NCBI GenBank assembly: GCA_034433305.1
Contig: DAOUAM010000085.1
Location: 1-44,933 of the forward strand
DNA from: DAOUAM01 sp034433305
Lineage (GTDB): Bacteria; Chloroflexota; Dehalococcoidia; Lucifugimonadales; DAOUAM01
Direction of reading: 5' to 3'
Length of the DNA: 44,933 nucleotides
Both the position numbers and the translations under genes were made by a program. The notes under the pieces are model-generated. The model saw only the letters and a list, made by a program, of their open reading frames with translations, made no database searches and was not told the origin of the DNA. Shown here piece after piece: positions 16,355 through 25,967 of this stretch; position 1 is the first letter of the stretch, and every line of letters begins with the position of its first letter.

Positions 16355-17173
16355 ATGGTGTCCAACGACTACACCTTCACAAAGTTCTCCAGGAACTCGT
16401 TCTATCGAGCGCTGAACGCGCGGTTGGTGGACATGGCTGAGGTAGGCCCAAGCCAGCGCATCGTGGACCTGGCCTGTGGCACCGGCGGCGTCACTCGCCT
16501 CATCCTGGAAAGGCTGCGCGGCGCCCGTGATTCGATGGTCATCGCCATTGACCACTCGGCCATGGCGCTGAAGCAGGCCATGGAGGAGTTGAAGGACTTC
16601 CGCAACTCCGCCATTCAGTTTGTGCAGAGCCACGTGGAGCACCTGTCCGAGGCCGTCAAGGAGTCGGTGGATACCATTATCTTCTGCAACGCCATTCACT
16701 ACATCCCTGACAAAGAGGCCCTGGTGGTGGAGATATCCAGGGCCCTCAAGCCCGGCGGCAAGTTCGCCTTCAATACCTCCTTCTTCGAAGGCTCTCACCC
16801 GCCCGAGTCGCTGATGTTCTACCGCCGGTGGATGCTGAAGGCGTCCCGCATCCTGCGGCAGGAGTACGGCTTCACCCCTGTGCGGTCGGAGAAAGTGGAG
16901 GCACGCAAGCACCTCACGCCCGAGCAGTACCGCAGCCTGGTGGAGAACAATGGCCTGAAGGTGGTCAATCAGCAGATTGACACCGTGCAGGTCCCCATCG
17001 AGGGCTGGCTGGACATCAGCGAGTACGAGGACTTCATCTCCGGCATCATGCCGGGCGTGCCCCTGGACAAGGCCAGCGCCGCTCTCAAGGAAGGCGTCAG
17101 GCAGACCTTCCTGGAGCTGGGCATCCAGACTGTCCCGCGCAACTGGCTGGACGTGGTGGCCGTCCGGGTCTAG
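16355..17173 (+). CDS. Class I SAM-dependent methyltransferase
   Basis: A 272-residue Rossmann-fold methyltransferase. Motif I (RIVDLACGTGGVTRLIL) lies near residues 30-46, motif II (VIAIDHSAMALKQA) follows, and the post-I region SVDTIIFCNAIHYI and ALKPGGKFAFNTSFFEG are the usual landmarks (UbiE/Methyltransf_11 type). The start is ATG 16355, with AAGGAGGA five bases upstream. A longer open frame begins at 16085, but its extra 90 residues are low-complexity and span the promoter candidate, so they are excluded. The C-terminal ~110 residues (from RQEYGFTPVRSEKV) are probably a substrate cap. The acceptor is unknown. It is followed 64 bases later by the cyclodeaminase homologue, probably in one transcript. 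Confidence 0.88.
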   Translation: MVSNDYTFTKFSRNSFYRALNARLVDMAEVGPSQRIVDLACGTGGVTRLILERLRGARDSMVIAIDHSAMALKQAMEELKDFRNSAIQFVQSHVEHLSEAVKESVDTIIFCNAIHYIPDKEALVVEISRALKPGGKFAFNTSFFEGSHPPESLMFYRRWMLKASRILRQEYGFTPVRSEKVEARKHLTPEQYRSLVENNGLKVVNQQIDTVQVPIEGWLDISEYEDFISGIMPGVPLDKASAALKEGVRQTFLELGIQTVPRNWLDVVAVRV

Positions 17174-17237
17174 CTCGTGGCCTTCCCCCTCGCCCAGGCC
17201 GGGCGGCAAGCAACACACCCCCGAGGGGCGTCAGGCC

Positions 17238-18188
17238 ATGCCGCTGGTGCTCACTGACCAGGATGTACACAGCCTCCTGAGCATGGACGAAGCTATCCGC
17301 GCCGTCGAGGAGGCTATGCAGCACCAGGCGGCGGGGCTGGCGGCCAACTGCCCGCGTGAGCGGGTGATGGCCGGGCCAGGTGTTTACCTGGCAACCATGC
17401 GCGCGGCGGACTACCAGTCCGGGATATTCGGGTACAAGGCCTACACCGTCGCCGGAGCAAGCTACCGCTTCCTGGTGTACCTGTACAGCCTGGATGGCGG
17501 CAGGCTGCTGGCCATGGTGCAGGCCGGCCGGCTGGGGCAGTTACGCACCGGCGCGGCTACCGCCGTGGCAACCCGCCACATGGCACGCCCGGACGCGTCG
17601 CGGGTGGGCATCCTGGGCAGTGGCTTCCACGCCAGGACGCAGCTAGAGGCCGTCTGCAAGGTACGGCCCATAGAGTCGGCCTGCGTGTACAGCCCCACGC
17701 CCGGCCACCGGCAAGCCTTCGCCCGGGAGATGTCGGCCCGTCTGGGCATCCAGGTCACACCTGCTGACTCTCCCCGGCAGGCCGTTGAGAGCGCTGACAT
17801 CGTCGTCACCATCACCACCTCCGCTGCGCCGGTCTTTGACGGCGCCTGGCTCAGCCCTGGCACACACATCGCGGCGGTCGGTGGCGCCGACCCCTACATG
17901 CGCGAGATAGACGACCAGACAGTCCTGCGCTCTAGCACCATCGTGGTGGACGACCTGGCCCAGGCCAGGCTGGAGTCTGGCGAGCTACTCATGCCCGCCA
18001 GCCGGGGCCTGCTCCTGTGGGAGCGAGTCCGGGAGCTGTGGCAGGTGGTGGGCGGCTCCGTGCCTGGCCGTCGCGCCGCCGACGACATAACCCTGTTCAA
18101 GTCCCTGGGCATGGCCCTGTGGGACATCGCCGCCGCCAGGGCAGCTTACGAGAAGGCTGTCGCCCTGGGCGTTGGGACGGCTGTCTGA
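17238..18188 (+). CDS. Ornithine cyclodeaminase / mu-crystallin family protein
   Basis: A 316-residue NAD(P)-dependent enzyme of the OCD/mu-crystallin family. The N-terminal substrate domain includes LTDQDVHSLLSMDEAIRAVEEAM. The nucleotide-binding motif is VGILGSGFHARTQLEAV (about residues 118-134). The pattern ADIVVTITTSAAPVFDGAWL and GTHIAAVGGADPYMREID follow, as in family members, and IVVDDLAQARLESGEL matches the conserved Asp/Glu region. Members include ornithine and lysine cyclodeaminases, alanine dehydrogenase and imine or ketimine reductases; the specific reaction is uncertain. ATG 17238 has a GAGGGG site about 10 bases upstream. The C-terminus nearly meets the convergent P-type ATPase (47 bases between stops). 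Confidence 0.88.
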   Translation: MPLVLTDQDVHSLLSMDEAIRAVEEAMQHQAAGLAANCPRERVMAGPGVYLATMRAADYQSGIFGYKAYTVAGASYRFLVYLYSLDGGRLLAMVQAGRLGQLRTGAATAVATRHMARPDASRVGILGSGFHARTQLEAVCKVRPIESACVYSPTPGHRQAFAREMSARLGIQVTPADSPRQAVESADIVVTITTSAAPVFDGAWLSPGTHIAAVGGADPYMREIDDQTVLRSSTIVVDDLAQARLESGELLMPASRGLLLWERVRELWQVVGGSVPGRRAADDITLFKSLGMALWDIAAARAAYEKAVALGVGTAV

Positions 18189-18235
18189 AAGCATACCTGA
18201 GCAGTGGGCACCAGCGACCTCACCCTACAGACCTC

Positions 18236-20902
18236 TCAGGGTATTGGGTGCCGGGCTGGCCTCCTGTGCCAGCGGTCCAGCAGCGCCACTACCAGGATGC
18301 CGCTGGCGATGCTGACTGCCAGCCCGCCCAGCAGCACCAGCCACGACACCAGGCCCAGGGGGGCCACGTCGAAGAAGTCGCTCAGCGGGGTATAGATGAT
18401 GGCCAGGTGCAGGGCCAGGCTGACGGCAACCGATACCGCCAGCCAGCGGTTGGAGAAGAGGCGCGCCCTCTCCTGGTAGCGCAGCACCACCAGCACGCCG
18501 TACTCCTGGATGGGTATGGAGGTGAAGGCTATGGTCTGGGCCGTCTCCATACCGTACCGGAGGCCGAAGAAGAAGCTGGCCAGCACGATGATGGTCTGCA
18601 GGAGGCCGATACCCAGGATAGTCCAGATCACCCGCCTGCTGATAACGCCCTCGCGGCGTGGCGGCTGCCTCATCAGCCCGGGGGGCGCCGGGTCCAGGCC
18701 CAGCGCCAGGGCGGGAATGCCATCGGTGACCAGGTTGATCCACAGTATCTGCACGGCGGTGATGGGCAGGTAGCCGAAGAAGGAGGCCCCCAGTATGACC
18801 AGCACCTCGGTGAAGTTGCCGATGAGCAGGTAGGACACGAACTTGCGGATGTTGGCGAAGATGCGCCGGCCCTCCTCCACGGCGGCCACTATGGTGGCGA
18901 AATTGTCGTCCAGCAGCACCATGTCCGAGGCGTCCCGGGCGACGTCGGTGCCCTTGATGCCCATGGCGATGCCCACATCGGCTGCCTTGAGGGCCGGCGC
19001 GTCGTTGACGCCGTCGCCGGTCATGACCACCACCTGCCCCTGGCCGCGCAGCGCCTGGAGGATGCGCAGCTTGTGGACTGGCTCGGCGCGGGCGAAGATG
19101 TTGACGCGCTGGGCCACCTGGCGCAGGGCGGCGTCGTCCAGGTCGTCCAGGCGGCGGCCCTCCATGGCCTCGCCACTCAGGCCTACGTCCCGGGCGATGG
19201 CCCTGGCGGTCAGCAGGTTGTCGCCGGTGATCATCACCACGCGGATGCCCGCTCCGGAGGCCGTCGCCATGGCCTCCCTGGCCTCGTGACGCGGCGGGTC
19301 GCTGAGTCCGGCCAGCCCCAGGAACACCAGGCCCCGCTCCATGCTGGCGTGGTCGGTAGCGTCGGCTTCCTTATATGCCAGCGCCAGCACCCGCAGCGCC
19401 TGGCCGGCTAGCTGGTCGGTCTGCTGACGCAGGCGCTTTCTGTCCTCGTCGCCCAGCTCCAGGATGCCCTCGGCGGTGCAGGCGGCCGTGCAGCGCTCCA
19501 GCAGCACCTCGGGCGCGCCCTTGGAGAACACCAGCCGGAGGGCGTCCCGCTCCACCACCACACTCATCATCTTGCGCTCTGAAGAGAAAGGCACCTCGTC
19601 CAGCCGCCGGTAGGCGCCCAGGTCCACCCCGGCCTTGAGGGCGCCGGCCAGCAGGGCCACCTCCGTGGGGTCGCCGATGAAGCCCCGCTCCGGGTCGCGC
19701 TGGGCGTTGTTGCACAGGCCCGCCGCCAGCAGGGCCAGGTTGTCCGACTGGTCGGTGGGCCGGCCGTCCCGCAGGAACTGGCCCTCGGTGGCCGTGGCGC
19801 CGCCGGTGACCTGCAACACGCGGCCCTGCCAGTACAGGGCGCGCAGCCCCATGACGCCCTCGGTGATGGTGCCCGTCTTGTCGGTGCAGATGACCTGGGC
19901 CGAGCCTATGATCTCCACCGTGGGCAGTGAGCGCACCAGGGCCCTGCGCTCCAGCATGCGGCGCGTGCCGAAGGCCAGGGCCAGGGTGAGCACCACCGGC
20001 AGGCCCTCGGGAATGGCGGCCACGGCCAGGGCCACGGCTGCGATGAAGGCCTCCAGCAGCGTGGAGCCGGCCAGGGCAAGCTGCAGCCCGGCGATGATGA
20101 TGAGTACGCCGACGACAAAGGTGATGCGCCTGCCCAGGGCGGCCACCTCGCGCTGGAAGGGCGTCGGGCCTTCCTGGATGGCCTGGATATGCTCGGCGAT
20201 GGTGCCCATCTGGGTACGCATGCCCGTCTCGGTGACGGCGAACCGGCCCCGGCCGCGCATCACCGTGGTGCCCATGTACACCATACTGGAGCGCTCGGCC
20301 AGGGGAGTGTCCTCGGCCACTGGGGCGTGGCCCTTGGGCACCGGCATGCTCTCGCCGGTGAGGGGCGACTCGTCCACCTGGAGGTCGTGGGCCTCCAGCA
20401 GCCGGCCGTCCGCCGGGACGCGGTCGCCCTCCTCCAGCGCCACCACGTCCCCCGGCACCAGGGCCGTGGCCTCGTCGGCCACCAGGCGGCCATCGCGCAG
20501 GAAGGTCGTCCTGGGCGCCGCCAGCCGCTTGAGGGCCTCAATGCCCCGGTTGGCGCGGTAGTTCTGGACAAAGCCCAGCGTGGCGTTGAGCACCACGATG
20601 AGGATGATGAGGGTGGCGTCAATGTTCTGCTCGCCGTTGCCGGTGGTGGCCGCGACGACGTACAAGACGGCGGCGGCGCCCACCAGGATGAGGATGAGCG
20701 GGCTGCGGAACTCGTCCAGCAGCAGCTTGAGGGGCGATACAGGCGGAGCCACCCTGAGCCGGTTTGGCCCGTAGAGCGCCAGGCGCGCGCGGGCCTCCTG
20801 GGAGGTAAGCCCCTCGGGCCGGGTATTCAGCGCCGAAAGCGCCTCCTGGGGCGACAGCGCGTGCCAGGGCGCGGCCAGGCCTGAGCGAAGGGGGTCAGCC
20901 AT
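18236..20902 (-). CDS. Cation-transporting P-type ATPase, Ca2+-type (P2A-like)
   Basis: An 888-residue pump from ATG 20902 (MADPLRSGLAAPWHALSPQEA), which has GGAGAG upstream; an ATG eleven codons earlier has none. The actuator motif is PLTGESMPVPKG. The phosphorylation motif is DKTGTITEG, with the aspartate near residue 340 (Ile replaces the more common Leu). The hinge motifs ITGDNLLTARAIA and MTGDGVNDAPALKAADVGIAMG are complete. Transmembrane segment 4 contains AIPEGLP and segment 6 NLVTDG, both of the type seen in SERCA-like Ca2+ pumps, so Ca2+ or Mn2+ export is likely. About ten membrane segments are present. The gene has no apparent partner and is convergent with the cyclodeaminase homologue. 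Confidence 0.92.
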   Translation of the reverse strand: MADPLRSGLAAPWHALSPQEALSALNTRPEGLTSQEARARLALYGPNRLRVAPPVSPLKLLLDEFRSPLILILVGAAAVLYVVAATTGNGEQNIDATLIILIVVLNATLGFVQNYRANRGIEALKRLAAPRTTFLRDGRLVADEATALVPGDVVALEEGDRVPADGRLLEAHDLQVDESPLTGESMPVPKGHAPVAEDTPLAERSSMVYMGTTVMRGRGRFAVTETGMRTQMGTIAEHIQAIQEGPTPFQREVAALGRRITFVVGVLIIIAGLQLALAGSTLLEAFIAAVALAVAAIPEGLPVVLTLALAFGTRRMLERRALVRSLPTVEIIGSAQVICTDKTGTITEGVMGLRALYWQGRVLQVTGGATATEGQFLRDGRPTDQSDNLALLAAGLCNNAQRDPERGFIGDPTEVALLAGALKAGVDLGAYRRLDEVPFSSERKMMSVVVERDALRLVFSKGAPEVLLERCTAACTAEGILELGDEDRKRLRQQTDQLAGQALRVLALAYKEADATDHASMERGLVFLGLAGLSDPPRHEAREAMATASGAGIRVVMITGDNLLTARAIARDVGLSGEAMEGRRLDDLDDAALRQVAQRVNIFARAEPVHKLRILQALRGQGQVVVMTGDGVNDAPALKAADVGIAMGIKGTDVARDASDMVLLDDNFATIVAAVEEGRRIFANIRKFVSYLLIGNFTEVLVILGASFFGYLPITAVQILWINLVTDGIPALALGLDPAPPGLMRQPPRREGVISRRVIWTILGIGLLQTIIVLASFFFGLRYGMETAQTIAFTSIPIQEYGVLVVLRYQERARLFSNRWLAVSVAVSLALHLAIIYTPLSDFFDVAPLGLVSWLVLLGGLAVSIASGILVVALLDRWHRRPARHPIP

Positions 20903-21010
20903 GGGGCCAGCACTCTCCGCCGGTGATGCTACCATGGTAGCACCAGCGCTGCCGCCAGTGCCCCATACCTCTGGGTAGTCAGTGGCTATCTACCCTGCAT
21001 TTCCTGGCTT

Positions 21011-21209
21011 AGAGCCTGTCCGATAACTGCACGTCGGCTGGTAAAGCGCCCCTGGACAAGCTCAGGGCGAGCGGTCGTTTACCCGTTCCTGGTGGGCCTC
21101 TCGGACCACCATCAAGGCTGTGGGATAGGCACCAGGCGGAAGGCCGATTGGGCAACCACAAGGGTTGCCCAGGGCCGGGTGCGTCCGCCAAGGTTGTCGG
21201 ATAGGCTCT
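21011..21209. mobile_element. MITE-like element with ~18-bp terminal inverted repeats
   Basis: The left end AGAGCCTGTCCGATAACT (21011-21028) and the complement of the right end, AGAGCCTATCCGACAACC (21209-21192), match at 15-16 of 18 positions. The ~200-base interior has no coding capacity. It contains a CTGGACAAGCTCAGGGCGAG motif (21052-21071) and a GGGCAACC...GGTTGCCC hairpin (about 21146-21167). The right-hand ~40 bases recur at 41454-41492. The composition fits a non-autonomous transposable element mobilised in trans. Confidence 0.6.
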
Positions 21210-21274
21210 TGACCGCGCCGGCAGTGGCAGTCGTGGGGGTGCCAGAATGGCCGCCGAGCAAGGGCAGGCCGTGC

Positions 21275-21306
21275 TTGACACGCCCGCGAGTGGCGGGCGG
21301 TATACT
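21275..21306 (+). promoter_or_regulatory. Promoter with 20-base spacer containing a perfect dyad
   Basis: A perfect TTGACA (21275-21280) and near-perfect TATACT (21301-21306) are separated by 20 bases, not the usual 17. The spacer holds CGCCCGC-GAGTG-GCGGGCG (21281-21299), a perfect 7-base inverted repeat. Long spacers with central dyads are characteristic of MerR-type regulation; a simple repressor operator is the alternative. It lies ~45 bases upstream of the DUF4287 gene. Confidence 0.55.
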
Positions 21307-21349
21307 GGCCCCTGGGCCATGCCCGAAAGCCAGAGACGGAGGCCGCGCC

Positions 21350-21910
21350 ATGGTGAAGGAGAAGCAAAAGTCCGCCGGAATCAGCGATGAGGCGGTGCGC
21401 GCCAGGACAGGGAAGGGCTGGGAGGAGTGGTTCGCCATCCTGGACGCCGCCGGCGCCGTGAACATGGGCCACAAGGAGATTGTGGCTTACCTGGTGGAGC
21501 ACCACGAGGCCCCCGGGTGGTGGCAGCAGATGATCGCCGTCACATACGAGCAGGCACGCGGCCTGCGAGAAAAGCACGAGACGCCATCAGGGTACCAGGT
21601 CAGCGCCAGCAAGACGGTAGGCGTGCCCGTGGCGGCCCTGTTCCAGGCCTGGCAGGACGAGGCCACCTGCCGCCAGTGGCTCCCGGACGCCCCCCTGACC
21701 GTCCGCAAGGCCACGCTCAACAGGTCCATGCGCATTTCCTGGGCTGGGGGCCAGAGCAACGTGGACGTCAACTTCTATGCCAGGGGGGACGCCAGAAGCC
21801 AGGTGGCCGTGGAACACTCCCGCCTGGCCGACTCGGTGGCGGTGGAGCGTATGCGGGCCTACTGGACGGAGGCCCTGGGTCGGCTGAAGGCGCTGCTGGA
21901 GACCGGATGA
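21350..21910 (+). CDS. DUF4287 / SRPBCC two-domain protein
   Basis: A 186-residue protein. Residues ~10-65 match the DUF4287 helical domain (ARTGKGWEEWFAILDAAG, then HKEIVAYLVEHHEAPGWWQQMIAVTYEQARG, given here as its ends HKEIVAYLV and WWQQMIAVTYEQARG). Residues ~80-185 resemble an SRPBCC/AHSA1-like domain (VSASKTVGVPVAALFQAW, SNVDVNFYARGDARSQVAVEH), a fold that binds hydrophobic ligands. The function is unknown; related proteins are often annotated as activator of Hsp90 ATPase-like. ATG 21350 has CGGAGG eight bases upstream. The strong upstream promoter with a dyad suggests tightly regulated expression. It stands alone between a convergent kinase-like gene and the divergent ATPase. Confidence 0.8.
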   Translation: MVKEKQKSAGISDEAVRARTGKGWEEWFAILDAAGAVNMGHKEIVAYLVEHHEAPGWWQQMIAVTYEQARGLREKHETPSGYQVSASKTVGVPVAALFQAWQDEATCRQWLPDAPLTVRKATLNRSMRISWAGGQSNVDVNFYARGDARSQVAVEHSRLADSVAVERMRAYWTEALGRLKALLETG

Positions 21911-21991
21911 GGGGCTGGGCCGGCCCGACCGCGCCCCTGCTCACTCTCTCCGCGCCTTCGGCAAGCTTATGACTCGCTCCAGGGCAACGTA

Positions 21992-22028
21992 TGGGCGGGC
22001 TTGAAACCCGCCTCTATACCGCCGTGCA
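21992..22028. repeat. GGGCGGG palindrome with CGGCGGTATA flank (copy 1)
   Basis: GGGCGGGCTTGAAACCCGCC, followed by TCTATACCGCCGTG, appears here and in inverted orientation at 41235-41280 (ACGGCGGTATATAGG then GGGCGGGTCTCGGACCCGCCC, shortened to GGGCGGG and CCCGCCC arms). Both copies lie in intergenic gaps beyond 3' ends of genes, where a hairpin could act in termination. Confidence 0.5.
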
Positions 22029-22095
22029 GACGCAAGCTTTACAGGCTATAGTTTCCGGCCAGGTGGCCCGTTTCTCCTCTCATAAAACGGGCCAG

Positions 22096-22836
22096 CTATA
22101 CGGCGGCGCCGATGCGCTCCCTGTACAGACGGCCCTCCTCCAGGGCTTTGACGGCGTCCGCGACCATCTCGGTGGCGTAGCTGAAGCTCACGGCGCTGGT
22201 GTTGATGACCAGGTGGTAGTTCTCGGGGTGCTCCGAGTCGCTAATCTTGAAGAAGCGCTTGAAGTAGTAGGCCCTGGCCTTGTCCCGCGCGGCGACGACC
22301 TTCTCAGCATCGGCGCGGGAGAGGTGCTCGCGCTCCATGACGCGGGCGATGCGGTCTTCCAGCCTGGCCACGGTGCTTACACGCAGCACGCCCGGGATGT
22401 CCTTGAGGATGACGGTGCCGCCGCGCCCGATGATGACCACGTTGTCCCTGGCGGCCAGGCTGCGCATCACCCGGCGTATGGCCTCGAAGTACTCCTCGTC
22501 CTCCAGCTCGTGGCCTCTGGTGGCGATGGGCTGGGGCAGCTCCTCGTACTCCTGGGTCAGGAAGGCCGCGACGCCCGGGCCGAAGTAGGGGTCGCCGCCT
22601 GCGCCCGATACCGCCGAGCGCTCCAGCACCCGCTGGAGGAACCGCGAGAACTGCTCCGCCCTGGAGGGGGGCCGCTCCTCCCGCTGGTGCAATGCCTCCA
22701 CGGTGGCGCCGATGTGGCGGGCCACATCGGTCAGGATCAGCCGGTCAACGTAGTCATACCCCAGCCTCTGGGCGACCATCGGCCCCAGCGTGCGCGCGCC
22801 GCTGCCTGCCAGTCCGCCTATGGTTATTACTGCCAT
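22096..22836 (-). CDS. Cytidylate kinase-like family protein
   Basis: A 246-residue P-loop protein of the cytidylate kinase-like family. The P-loop is ITIGGLAGSGARTLG (residues 4-18), where Arg replaces the usual Lys of GKS/T, as is common in this family. NVVIIGRGGTVIL (about 131-143), RVSTVARLEDRIARVMERE and a lid region ARDKARAYYFKRFFKIS follow; ENYHLVINTSAVS is the conserved strand near residue 205-217. It probably phosphorylates a nucleotide or nucleoside-like substrate, though many members are uncharacterised. It lies 40 bases downstream of the stand-alone cyclic-nucleotide-binding gene on the same strand, so the two are likely co-transcribed. Confidence 0.85.
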   Translation of the reverse strand: MAVITIGGLAGSGARTLGPMVAQRLGYDYVDRLILTDVARHIGATVEALHQREERPPSRAEQFSRFLQRVLERSAVSGAGGDPYFGPGVAAFLTQEYEELPQPIATRGHELEDEEYFEAIRRVMRSLAARDNVVIIGRGGTVILKDIPGVLRVSTVARLEDRIARVMEREHLSRADAEKVVAARDKARAYYFKRFFKISDSEHPENYHLVINTSAVSFSYATEMVADAVKALEEGRLYRERIGAAV

Positions 22837-22876
22837 CGGACACCTCCGTAATTGCTGTTAGGGCCAGGCCGCTGGC

Positions 22877-23392
22877 CTAGACCTCGCCTCCACGCTTCTC
22901 CCACGGAGCGCCAAACTGCACCGCCGGCTTCATGGACTGCGACAACTGGTCCAGCGCCCAGCGGTACCGGTTCATCACAATAGTGGAGACTGCCCTGTAG
23001 ATGTGCATGCCTATCCTGGGCTCCAGCTCACACAGCTCCAGCAGCCGCACCCTGGGGATTACCAGCGCCTCGCCATCTGTCACGGCCCGCGCCGTCGTCA
23101 CCAGGACGGGCGGCTCCAGCAGGACAGCCACCGGGAAAGTCTCGTGTTCCCGGAGGGTGCGGACCGTCATGCTCGTATCCCCGAAGCCCGTGGTTGCCAG
23201 TACCTGGCCCCGGCGCAGCACGTACAGCCTGCTCCCTTGCTCCCTCTGAATAGCCAGGTTTTCGCCCGCCTTGAAGGCCGTCTCCTCGCACAGGGCGGCT
23301 ATCCGGTCCAGGTGTCGCTCCGCCAGCCCCTGGAACAGGTCTACTTCCTGGAGAAAGTGACTGAGGTGTTTGACGTCAATCCGGTAGAGCAT
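22877..23392 (-). CDS. Stand-alone cyclic-nucleotide-binding domain protein (Crp-like, no DNA-binding domain)
   Basis: A 171-residue protein from ATG 23392 (MLYRIDVKHLSHFLQEVDLF). The effector domain FQGLAERHLDRIAALCEETAFKAGENLAIQREQGSRLYVLRRG, given by its ends FQGLAERHLD and YVLRRG, is followed by DTSMTVRTLREHETFPVAVLLEPPV, where the phosphate-binding cassette of Crp would lie. That cassette lacks the canonical GE...R..A residues, so the ligand may not be cAMP. After the long C helix (HIYRAVSTIVMNRYRWALDQL) the protein ends without a helix-turn-helix. A longer frame from 23500 is open but overlaps the promoter candidate at 23482-23510. It is followed by the cytidylate kinase-like gene. Confidence 0.8.
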   Translation of the reverse strand: MLYRIDVKHLSHFLQEVDLFQGLAERHLDRIAALCEETAFKAGENLAIQREQGSRLYVLRRGQVLATTGFGDTSMTVRTLREHETFPVAVLLEPPVLVTTARAVTDGEALVIPRVRLLELCELEPRIGMHIYRAVSTIVMNRYRWALDQLSQSMKPAVQFGAPWEKRGGEV

Positions 23393-23481
23393 CGCCTGAC
23401 CTGCCCATTCTCCCCTTGCACCCTGCACACCGCAATCTGCGCGTTGGCGAACGGAAGGAAAAGCCCTGTGGTAGCTTCCTA

Positions 23482-23510
23482 ATCTTTGCACAAAAGTCAC
23501 AGGCCGTCAA
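23482..23510 (-). promoter_or_regulatory. Promoter candidate for the cNMP-binding/kinase-like operon
   Basis: On the minus strand TTGACG (23505-23510), 17 bases, then AAAGAT (23482-23487); the start codon at 23392 is ~85 bases downstream. Just upstream, TCGTCCG (23526-23532) and CGGACGA (23550-23556) form a 7-base inverted repeat around an AT-rich 17-base loop, which may be an operator or the end of the preceding transcript. Confidence 0.35.
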
Positions 23511-23604
23511 TATTACAAATATGAATCGTCCGTATCATGCTTAATAATAGCGGACGACCTGAAGAATGCTGGCGTGTGTTGCGGAACACGTTGCGGCGAC
23601 TGCC

Positions 23605-25482
<1,878 letters not shown>

Positions 25483-25967
25483 CTGGACTCTCCTTTAGCT
25501 GGGCAGCCCGCGTGGGCTTCGCCACTGGCCGGCGCCGCCGCACGGGCGGCCCTGGCAGCGTGCCACCGGGCTTGCAGGTGGCCATTTGGGATAGCATAGC
25601 ACATCCCCGGACTCTGGACACTGCCTGAAGAGGGTAGGGCGGACCTCCGCTACCTTCACCCCGCCCGGCCCTTCAGATAAGAGGTCCCGGGCCAGGATGT
25701 ACCCCTATATATGATGAATAATTCCGTAAATTTGTTTTATATTCTTCAAACTATGAGATTAACAGCTAAATACCTCTAGATTATTATTAATGCCGCATTT
25801 ATAAGCCTTTGCATCTCTTACAGGTGCGTTCCCATCAGACGCCTGAGCAACCGGCATTATCTGGCAGCTACGCTGGCCAGCGGCGGGCCAATGGGTGGAG
25901 GGGCGCGGCGTCCCAGGGGCAAGCGCCCGAAGGCCGCCGGCCTGGAATCCGAGCGCAGGAGGGTATC
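25483..25967. promoter_or_regulatory. Divergent 485-base gap with an AT-rich promoter region
   Basis: The region lies between the divergent methionine gene and the ABC importer operon. The left 200 bases are GC-rich with no motif I recognise. Positions ~25705-25805 are strikingly AT-rich (ATATATGATGAATAATTCC, TTATTATTAATGCCG), the most AT-rich stretch in this half of the window, and probably hold the importer promoter and its control sites. Several TATAAG/TATGAG-like hexamers are present, so I do not choose one. Confidence 0.4.

Larger units (their letters stand above)
20903..21349. other. Gene-free 447-base region: MITE-like element plus promoter
   Basis: No coding gene is visible. It contains the MITE-like element at 21011-21209 and a promoter with a dyad at 21275-21306, described separately. 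A longer in-frame extension of the DUF4287 gene through this region is open but crosses the repeat and the promoter and is rejected. Confidence 0.6.

Noticed and set aside
18017..19411. 464-residue plus-strand frame across the ATPase gene
   Set aside because: It is antisense to the P-type ATPase and crosses the end of the cyclodeaminase gene; the composition is Gln/His/Gly-rich.
21092..21349. 86-residue extension of the DUF4287 protein
   Set aside because: It runs through the MITE-like element and the promoter; ATG 21350 has a good ribosome-binding site.
25483..25700. SAM or B12 riboswitch before the methionine-synthesis gene
   Set aside because: I looked for conserved cores of these classes on the minus strand and saw none; a model search would be needed to be sure.
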